59,874 nt of DNA from contig NZ_JAQPPK010000029.1 in NCBI RefSeq assembly GCF_029952445.1, positions 1 through 59,874 of the forward strand. The letters are read 5' to 3'. The DNA comes from Paenarthrobacter nitroguajacolicus (lineage in GTDB: Bacteria > Actinomycetota > Actinomycetes > Actinomycetales > Micrococcaceae). Under the pieces are notes generated by a model. It was not told the origin of the DNA. It did not search any database and saw nothing but the letters and a program-made list of their open reading frames with translations. Of this stretch, positions 54,422 to 59,874 are shown piece after piece (the stretch's first letter is position 1; each line of letters opens with the position of its first letter). The position numbers and the translations under genes are program-made.

Positions 54422-56296
54422 CTAGGCCCGGTGGAGTGAGTCGTATTGGACGGCGTGGCGAACAGGGGCGTTGGGCGCCCCGTAGCCGTCGTAGTTGCCC
54501 CGGCGTTCCACCATCTCGAAGAACACACTGCCCACTGTGGCGGTGTAAAAGTGGAGGAATTCGCCGTTGGCGTCTCGGTCGTACAGGAGGTTGAGCTCCT
54601 TGAGGGTGGCCAGGAATCCGGGTTCAAGATCGAACCGCGCATCCAGGTCCTCGTAGTAGTTGGCCGGAATCTGCAGGAACTCAAGGCCACGGTCGCGGGC
54701 GGCCCGGGCTGTCGCCACGAGGTCGTCCACGGCGAAAGCAATGTGTTCCTGGTACGTTTTGCGCTGTGTTTCCTGGGATTGCTGCGCGGGAGCCAGGTTC
54801 AGCACCAGCCTCACGGCGCCGTTGCTGGTTTCCATGACCTGCGAGCGCACGAGGCCGCTGGGGCTCGGAACCTCCGCGAAGGGCTGTGGCTCCAGAGCGA
54901 GGGCGCTGGTGTAGAAGAGGACTGCTTCGTCGAAGTGCTGCCACGGCTGGGCCAAATTTACGTGGTCGATCACGGCGTTTTGTTCAGCGTGGGGGCGTTC
55001 CAGCCCTTCGCCGAACTCGTGTGTCCATGCCGCCGTGCCGTCCGGGCTGCCCTGGCACAGGAAGATCTCCGTGGAGTCCGGGGCGGCGATGCCCTGGAAC
55101 ACTTCCTCGTCCGCCTGGACCTTCCGGGCGACCACAGGGGCCTTGAGTTGCTGGGCGCGGGCGGAGGCAATCACCGGCGAGTCGACGTCGAACCCCAAAG
55201 CGGCGATAGCAGGCTCCGCGTGCGACGCCGCTTGCTCGTTGATGATCACGCGGGCCTGCCCCATGGTCCACAGCTGGACGTCCTTGGTGCGGTGCCGGCC
55301 CTCAAAGCCGAAGCCCAGTTGGCCCAGGAGTTTCTCCAGCTGGGCGGTGTCGTCGGCTTTGACCTCGGCGAAGTTGAAGCCTGCGGGCTCGTTCACCTTG
55401 GGCAGCGTGGCAAGTTCCATGGGATAACGACGGCGGGACGCGCTTCCGTTGCCGGCTGCGGTTTCACCGGGGGTGCTCGCCAGCCACTTGGCGCTTTGTT
55501 CTTCCAGCCAGATGAGCGAACGCATGGCATCCACGGCCGTCCGATCCACATCCGACTGGCGGAAGACGTCGTTGAATACCTCGAGTGAGACCGGACCCGT
55601 GTAGCCCGCGCGGACTACGTGTCCCATGAACTTGGCGAGCTCGAACTGTCCCTCCCCGGGGAAAACCCGGTAGTGACGGCTCCAGGACAGCACATCCATG
55701 GAGAGCTTGGGGGCGTCGGCAACCTGGACGAAGAAAATCTTGTCCGCGTTGATGTCTTCGATCGGCGCAGTATCCCAGTCGCGGGACAGGATATGGAAGG
55801 AGTCCAGGCAGGTGCCGAGGTTGGCATGGTCCACCATCTCCACCAGGCGGTAGGCGTGCTCGTAATCGTTGACGTACTTGCCCCAAGCAAGCGCCTCATA
55901 GGCCACTTTGACGCCGTGGTCCCCGGCCAGTTCGGCGAGCTCGCGCAGCTGTTGGGCGCGGAGTTCGTCGTCGTCGATGGTTGCCGTGGCCACGTTGGAG
56001 CAGACCAGGATGGTGTCCATGCCCAGCCGTTCCATCAGGTTGAACTTGGCTTCCGCCCGCTTCAGGTTGGCCTTCAGCAGCTCCGGTGTGACGCCGTCGA
56101 AATCGCGGAACGGCTGGTAGAGATCAAGGCCCAGGCCCAGGTCGGCCGCCATTTTCCGGACGTCTTCGGGACTCAGCGGGGACGTCACCAGGTCCTGCTC
56201 GAAAATCTCGATGCCGTCGAAACCCGCAATGGCGCAGGCCTGCATCTTTTCCTTCAGCGTGCCGGAGAGGCAGACTGTGGCTATTCCGGTGCGCAT
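54422..56296 (-). CDS. quiC: 3-dehydroshikimate dehydratase with C-terminal HPPD-like domain
   Basis: 624 residues, two domains. Residues ~1-285 form an AP-endonuclease-type TIM barrel (MRTGIATVCLSGTLKEKMQA; DSFHILSRDWDT; SLEVFNDVFRQSD) converting 3-dehydroshikimate to protocatechuate. Residues ~300-624 form a VOC/4-hydroxyphenylpyruvate-dioxygenase-like domain with a full His-His-Glu triad candidate (DHVNLA, EHIAFAV, FFEMVERRG). The fusion is known in QsuB/QuiC-type enzymes; the role of the second domain is unsettled. Shares one base with the upstream dehydrogenase gene. Confidence 0.92.
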   Translation of the reverse strand: MRTGIATVCLSGTLKEKMQACAIAGFDGIEIFEQDLVTSPLSPEDVRKMAADLGLGLDLYQPFRDFDGVTPELLKANLKRAEAKFNLMERLGMDTILVCSNVATATIDDDELRAQQLRELAELAGDHGVKVAYEALAWGKYVNDYEHAYRLVEMVDHANLGTCLDSFHILSRDWDTAPIEDINADKIFFVQVADAPKLSMDVLSWSRHYRVFPGEGQFELAKFMGHVVRAGYTGPVSLEVFNDVFRQSDVDRTAVDAMRSLIWLEEQSAKWLASTPGETAAGNGSASRRRYPMELATLPKVNEPAGFNFAEVKADDTAQLEKLLGQLGFGFEGRHRTKDVQLWTMGQARVIINEQAASHAEPAIAALGFDVDSPVIASARAQQLKAPVVARKVQADEEVFQGIAAPDSTEIFLCQGSPDGTAAWTHEFGEGLERPHAEQNAVIDHVNLAQPWQHFDEAVLFYTSALALEPQPFAEVPSPSGLVRSQVMETSNGAVRLVLNLAPAQQSQETQRKTYQEHIAFAVDDLVATARAARDRGLEFLQIPANYYEDLDARFDLEPGFLATLKELNLLYDRDANGEFLHFYTATVGSVFFEMVERRGNYDGYGAPNAPVRHAVQYDSLHRA

Positions 56297-57213
56297 CAGT
56301 GTGCCGCCTTTGCGAAGGTGCCACCGGCGAGCGCGGCTGCGGCGTCTTCCAGGGCAATCAGCTCCAGGAAATGTGCGCGCATGCGATCACGGTCTGCGTC
56401 CCTTCCGGTGAAGAGCTTGAACGCGTCCGCCGCCTGGCCCACCGCCATGCGGCCGCCGTCGAGGACTTTGCAGCCTTTGGCGCGCGCTTCGCGAACCAGC
56501 CGCGTTTCGATTGGCCGATAAACGATGTCCGCTACCCAGTGGCGCGCCTCAAGCAGCTCGATGTCCAGAGGGAGACCCGGGTGGGCGGCCATGCCGATCG
56601 GTGTGCAGTGCACAAGGCCGTCGGCGAGGGGCATCAGCTCACTCAGCTGTGCCGGCGTGCGCGGCGTGACCGTGGCGGACGGGAAGAGCCCGCCAAGTTC
56701 CGCGGCGCGTTCCGCAGCGCGGTTGGCGTCCATGTCCACAAGGTCCAGCGTTCCGACGCCGGCTTTGAGGAGTGCATAGGCGACGGCGGAACCTGCGCCG
56801 CCAGCGCCTAATTGGACCACGTGGTTGAGCTTCGCACCGGGAAGGCCATTGGCGAGGGCTGCGCCGAAACCGGAGAAGTCTGTGTTGTGTCCGATGAAGC
56901 GGCCGTCCTGGATCAGGACCGTGTTCACGGCACCCAGCCGCGCGGCGTCGTCGGAAATTTCGTCAAGGTGCCCCAGCACCAACTGCTTGCACGGGTGCGT
57001 GATGTTGACGCCGTTGAAGCCCATACGCCGCGCTGCGGTGAGGAGATCCCCGACGGCGGCGGCCGGCAATTCGAGTTCCAGCAGGTCGATGGGGCGGTAC
57101 AGCAAGCGAAGGCCTTGCACATCGGCTTCGCGTTCGTGCATGGGCGGCGTGAGCGAAGGCATGACGCCTTCGCCAACGAGGCCCACCAGAACGGACTCGG
57201 CTCGGTTGCTCAT
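56296..57213 (-). CDS. aroE: Quinate/shikimate dehydrogenase, catabolic type
   Basis: 305 residues. N-terminal substrate domain (SLTPPMHEREADVQGL; NGVNITHPCKQ with the catalytic lysine) and NAD(P) fold (QLGAGGAGSAVAYALLKAGV), then an acidic residue (DMDANR) in place of the NADP-binding arginines, which points to NAD use as in QsuD. First gene of the block, so it oxidises shikimate or quinate for catabolism rather than serving biosynthesis. Confidence 0.9.
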   Translation of the reverse strand: MSNRAESVLVGLVGEGVMPSLTPPMHEREADVQGLRLLYRPIDLLELELPAAAVGDLLTAARRMGFNGVNITHPCKQLVLGHLDEISDDAARLGAVNTVLIQDGRFIGHNTDFSGFGAALANGLPGAKLNHVVQLGAGGAGSAVAYALLKAGVGTLDLVDMDANRAAERAAELGGLFPSATVTPRTPAQLSELMPLADGLVHCTPIGMAAHPGLPLDIELLEARHWVADIVYRPIETRLVREARAKGCKVLDGGRMAVGQAADAFKLFTGRDADRDRMRAHFLELIALEDAAAALAGGTFAKAAH

Positions 57214-57313
57214 CCTAAAGCTCCTTTGACTTCGGCAAGGCGGCGGGTATTTCCGGGGCTCCGCATTGCCGGGTGTTAGTTAGATTACTACAAGTGTTCA
57301 TATTCCGCACGCT

Positions 57314-57330
57314 TGTTCTTATCGCGAACA
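57314..57330. promoter_or_regulatory. Dyad in the aroE-quiC-pca promoter region
   Basis: TGTTC (57314-57318) and GAACA (57326-57330) are 7 bases apart, about 100 bases upstream of aroE and next to a further TGTTCAT half-site at 57295. Position and spacing suit an IclR-family site; two IclR genes lie in this block. Confidence 0.4.
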
Positions 57331-57345
57331 TTTGTCATTCGGCGT

Positions 57346-57413
57346 ACCCAACTAGGTGACAGCAAACGTTCCAATCAGCGCTCATTGGGACGGTTACTGT
57401 CACCTAGTTGGGT
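57346..57413. repeat. Dispersed palindromic element, copy 2
   Basis: Perfect 17-bp arms ACCCAACTAGGTGACAG (57346-57362) and its complement (57397-57413). The interior shares CAAACGTT and CTCATTGGGAC with copy 1 at 50180. The right end meets the stop codon of the IclR gene at 57413. Confidence 0.75.
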
Positions 57414-58183
57414 CAGCGCTGGGGCAGTCGGGCCGCGAGTTCAGCCGCGGCTTCTTGGAGGGTGGGTACGTGCGCGATCAGCTCCTCCATCGTGAGGCGG
57501 AAAACCGGGACGGCGACGGCAAGCGAGGCGAAGGCGTGGCCCTGCGAGTTCAGGACGGGAACGGCGACGGCGCGCATGCCGATCTCGTTTTCCTCGTCCA
57601 TCACGGCATAGCCCTGGCGGCGGACCTGCTCGATCTCCGCCCGGAAGGCCTCCCGGTCAGTGATGGAACGTTCGGTGAGCGGATCCAAGGGCAACTCCTC
57701 GATGAGCCGCTTGCGTTCGAGCTCGTCTTCGAAGGCGACCAGGGCCTTACCCACGGACGTCGTGTGCAACGCCCCCAGATGGCCAGGGTCACTGGTGACT
57801 CGGAAAGTCTTGGGGCCGTCCACCTTGTTGACCGTGAGATGGTGGTCGCCGTCGCGGACCGACAGGATGGTGGCCTCGTGCGTACGCTCAGTGACGCGCT
57901 GCAGGACCGGCAAAGCGGTGGCTGCAAAGCCGTGGTGATTGGAAACGCGCTGGCCAAGCTGGAAGACCCGTAATCCCAGATGGTAGCGACGCCCGTCAGG
58001 CTCGTAATCGACGAATCCGTCGCGGGTCAGGGAGCCCAGCAGCCGGTAAGTGGTGCTGAATGGCAGCCCGGCGCTTCTGGCCAGGTCCGCAGCACTCGCT
58101 CCCTTGGGCTCGTTTCCCAGCAGTACCAACAGGCCAAGGGCCTTGCCGACCATGTCGGTCTTTGTGTCCTCTTTCACACTCAT
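57413..58183 (-). CDS. IclR-family regulator of the shikimate/pca block
   Basis: 256 residues. N-terminal winged helix (KALGLLVLLGNEPKGASAAD, FSTTYRLLGSL) and C-terminal IclR domain (LHTTSVGKALVAFED, ENEIGMRAVAVPV). Divergent from the ShiA-like transporter gene; two operator-like dyads (58192-58210 and 58284-58302) lie between them. Likely senses shikimate, quinate or a downstream acid. Confidence 0.88.
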   Translation of the reverse strand: MSVKEDTKTDMVGKALGLLVLLGNEPKGASAADLARSAGLPFSTTYRLLGSLTRDGFVDYEPDGRRYHLGLRVFQLGQRVSNHHGFAATALPVLQRVTERTHEATILSVRDGDHHLTVNKVDGPKTFRVTSDPGHLGALHTTSVGKALVAFEDELERKRLIEELPLDPLTERSITDREAFRAEIEQVRRQGYAVMDEENEIGMRAVAVPVLNSQGHAFASLAVAVPVFRLTMEELIAHVPTLQEAAAELAARLPQR

Positions 58184-58191
58184 ACCTTGAT

Positions 58192-58210
58192 GCTCTCACA
58201 TGGTGAGAGC
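58192..58210. promoter_or_regulatory. Perfect palindromic operator, site 1
   Basis: GCTCTCAC-ATG-GTGAGAGC, 8-base arms with 3-base centre, 9 bases upstream of the IclR start codon. Strong autoregulatory operator candidate. Confidence 0.65.
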
Positions 58211-58283
58211 TATTTCTAGATGGTGGTGACATCTCTTGACAAGTGACCGTACTCACAGTCATCATTGCTGTATTGCGCAAGTA

Positions 58284-58302
58284 GCTCTCACCATGTGGTT
58301 AC
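58284..58302. promoter_or_regulatory. Degenerate operator, site 2
   Basis: GCTCTCAC-CAT-GTGGTTAC shares the left half of site 1 exactly and keeps five of eight right-half bases. It sits 92 bp from site 1 in the transporter promoter, about 87 bases before the transporter start. Confidence 0.5.
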
Positions 58303-58388
58303 TTGATGAGGGATAGACCGGCCGCACCTCGCTTGGGTCTCCCGCTGTAGCTCTATCCGCGACACCGTAGTCACAGAAGGAACACCCA

Positions 58389-59708
58389 ATGAGCCAAACA
58401 ATGCCGTCGGCGACGCCAGGCATCACCGAACCCGCAGGAACCCCTAAGAAAGCAGCCCTCGCCAGCTTCCTGGGCAGCGCCGTCGAGTATTACGACTTCT
58501 TCATCTTCGGCTCCGCAGCGGCCCTGATCTTCCCCCACGTCTTCTTCCCGGACGCGGACACCAACGCAGCCGTCATGTCCTTTGCCACGTTCGGCTTTGC
58601 GTACCTTGCCCGTCCCATCGGCGCGGCGTTCCTGGGGCACTTCGGCGACCGGATCGGCCGGCAAAAGGTCCTCATGTTCACCCTGGTCCTCATGGGTGCG
58701 TCCACGTTCGTGATCGGCTGCTTGCCGGACTTCAAGACCATCGGCTGGGGTGCCCCGATCCTCCTGGTGCTCGCCCGGCTTTGCCAGGGCTTGTCAGCCG
58801 CTGGTGAGCAAGCCGGCGCTTCCTCCATGACCTTGGAACACGCGCCGGACAACCGCCGCTCCTTCTTCACCTCGTGGACCCTCACAGGAACACAGGGCGG
58901 CCAGATCCTGGCAGCACTCGTCTTCATTCCAGTGGTAGCACTGCCCGACGAGATCAAGTACGGCATCGGCTGGCGCATTCCGTTCTGGCTCAGCGCAGTA
59001 GTGGTACTGGTGGCATTCTTCATCCGGCGCACCCTGCACGAACCGCCCGCCTTCGCCGAAGCACAGAAGAACAACGAGATTGCCAAACTCCCCATCGCTG
59101 ACCTGCTGAAGCATCACTGGCAGGACGTCCTCCGGGTGATCTGCTGCGCGTTCATCGCGGCAGTCAGCACCGTTTTTGGCACCCTGGCCATCAAGTACGC
59201 CCAGGATGTGGCCCACGTGAACAGCACCATCACGCTGTGGTTGGTGGTAGTAGCCAACGCGGTAGCCCTTGGAACCCAGCCATTTTTCGGCAAGCTCGCG
59301 GACAAGATCGGCCGGAAGCCCGTCTTCATCTACGGAGCCGTGGCCAGTGCCATCATGACGCCGTTCTTCTTCCTGAGCTTCGAATCAGGTTCCACGCCGC
59401 TCATGTTCCTCGCCGCCGTCGTGTACTTCTCCTTCGGCTACGCGGCAGCCAACGCTGTGTGGCCGTCGTTCTACGGTGAAATGTTCAGCACCAAGGTCCG
59501 TTTCTCCGGCCTGGCAATCGGCACGCAGCTCGGGTTCCTCGCAGCAGGATTCGCCCCGACCATCGTGACCGCAATCGGCGGCACCAAGCCCGGTGGTTGG
59601 GTTCCTGTCTCGATCTTCACCGCCGTGGTCTGCCTCATTGCGATCATCTCGGCCTCCACCGCCCGCGAATCAGCAAAGGTCCCGACGGCGGAACTCGGCT
59701 TGCGCTAG
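58389..59708 (+). CDS. shiA: Metabolite:H+ symporter (MHS-type MFS), ShiA-like
   Basis: 439 residues, 12 helices. The MHS signature in the first helix region (SFLGSAVEYYDFFIFGSAAAL) and the GHFGDRIGRQKVLMFTL loop are clear, with LSAAGEQAGA in helix 4. The family imports shikimate, dehydroshikimate or citrate-like anions. It is divergent from the IclR gene of the shikimate block, so shikimate or quinate is the likely substrate. ATG at 58389 has AGAAGGAAC upstream. Confidence 0.88.
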   Translation: MSQTMPSATPGITEPAGTPKKAALASFLGSAVEYYDFFIFGSAAALIFPHVFFPDADTNAAVMSFATFGFAYLARPIGAAFLGHFGDRIGRQKVLMFTLVLMGASTFVIGCLPDFKTIGWGAPILLVLARLCQGLSAAGEQAGASSMTLEHAPDNRRSFFTSWTLTGTQGGQILAALVFIPVVALPDEIKYGIGWRIPFWLSAVVVLVAFFIRRTLHEPPAFAEAQKNNEIAKLPIADLLKHHWQDVLRVICCAFIAAVSTVFGTLAIKYAQDVAHVNSTITLWLVVVANAVALGTQPFFGKLADKIGRKPVFIYGAVASAIMTPFFFLSFESGSTPLMFLAAVVYFSFGYAAANAVWPSFYGEMFSTKVRFSGLAIGTQLGFLAAGFAPTIVTAIGGTKPGGWVPVSIFTAVVCLIAIISASTARESAKVPTAELGLR

Positions 59709-59747
59709 CTGTACTCGGCCAGCAGGTTGGTTACATCGTGAAAGGGT

Positions 59748-59801
59748 GAAGACCTCTTAGGTTGGTGGTTACCACACACACCGAACGACTAAGAGGTCTT
59801 C
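59748..59801 (+). promoter_or_regulatory. Hairpin covering the transposase ribosome site
   Basis: GAAGACCTCTTAG (59748-59760) is the exact complement of CTAAGAGGTCTTC (59789-59801), with a 28-base loop. The right arm contains the AAGAGG ribosome site and ends directly at the ATG, so read-through transcripts would fold and block translation. Confidence 0.65.
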
Positions 59802-59874
59802 ATGGTCCACCGTAATGCCCGCCTGACTCCCACCGGTAGAAGGATCCTTGTCCAGCGTGTTCTGCAGGGCCGCC
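59802..59874 (+). CDS. IS481-family transposase, N-terminal fragment at window edge
   Basis: 24 codons are visible (MVHRNARLTPTGRRILVQRV then LQGR), matching the start of IS481-type transposases, in which a helix-turn-helix follows. The DDE catalytic part lies beyond the window. Sits about 95 bases after the ShiA-like gene. Confidence 0.85.
   Translation, partial: MVHRNARLTPTGRRILVQRVLQGR

Larger units (their letters stand above)
59710..59874 (+). mobile_element. Left end of an IS481-type insertion sequence, cut by window edge
   Basis: A transposase start at 59802 with a long untranslated leader marks the element. A TGT (59710-59712) immediately after the transporter stop could be the terminal base of the left inverted repeat; the right end is not in the window, so the boundary is provisional. 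Confidence 0.7.

Overview
The window is high-GC DNA (GC-rich third codon positions, GTG/TTG starts, tightly packed operons with 4-bp ATGA overlaps). Gene content and protein style point to a soil actinobacterium of the Arthrobacter/Paenarthrobacter group (Micrococcaceae). This assignment is inferred; no rRNA or tRNA gene is present to confirm it. Most of the window is catabolic.

Region 1 (1-7300, minus strand): a glycine-to-pyruvate module. A tandem glycine riboswitch precedes gcvP-gcvT-gcvH-glyA, and a truncated L-serine dehydratase (sdaA) follows behind a structured leader. Region 2 (7305-15673): a PucR-type regulator is divergent from an MFS carrier, an agmatinase/guanidinobutyrase-type ureohydrolase, an NCS1 permease, an aminoaldehyde-type dehydrogenase and an ALO-type FAD oxidase, which suggests guanidino-compound catabolism. 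Then come mscL and a membrane-ACT protein of unknown role.

Region 3 (17500-22890): a GntR/FCD-regulated operon with a strong promoter and palindromic operators. It encodes an MFS carrier, the regulator, a hydantoin-racemase-like protein lacking both catalytic cysteines, a hydantoinase-type amidohydrolase with intact metal ligands, and an Asp/Glu-racemase-superfamily protein with the Gly/Cys arrangement of arylmalonate decarboxylase. I regard this as the best candidate for an undescribed pathway. Region 4 (23000-35400) holds accessory genes: a DHA2 efflux pump with a divergent TetR and twin operators, a three-gene proton-translocating transhydrogenase, an FMN reductase, small envelope proteins, a HAD phosphatase, an F420-reductase-like protein, a PYROXD2-like oxidoreductase and VOC proteins.

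Region 5 (35457-45807): a seven-gene aryl-CoA operon (FAH hydrolase, cupin, TesB thioesterase, benzoate-CoA-ligase-like enzyme, FAD monooxygenase/OYE fusion, AAHS transporter, hotdog thioesterase). A PaaX regulator lies nearby and a RidA protein is divergent. It fits CoA-dependent degradation of salicylate or anthranilate. Region 6 (46731-59708): shikimate/quinate to succinyl-CoA and acetyl-CoA. The gene order is quinate/shikimate dehydrogenase, 3-dehydroshikimate dehydratase, pcaHGBDC, pcaFIJ and an IclR regulator, all on one strand, with a second IclR gene and a divergent ShiA-like transporter. No 3-dehydroquinate dehydratase is in view.

The window ends inside an IS481-type insertion sequence immediately downstream of the shikimate transporter. 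Two copies of a roughly 68-bp palindromic element sit at the 3' ends of pcaC and the second IclR gene. A shared AGTAAG-N4-CTTACT motif lies upstream of three small envelope or stress-type genes.
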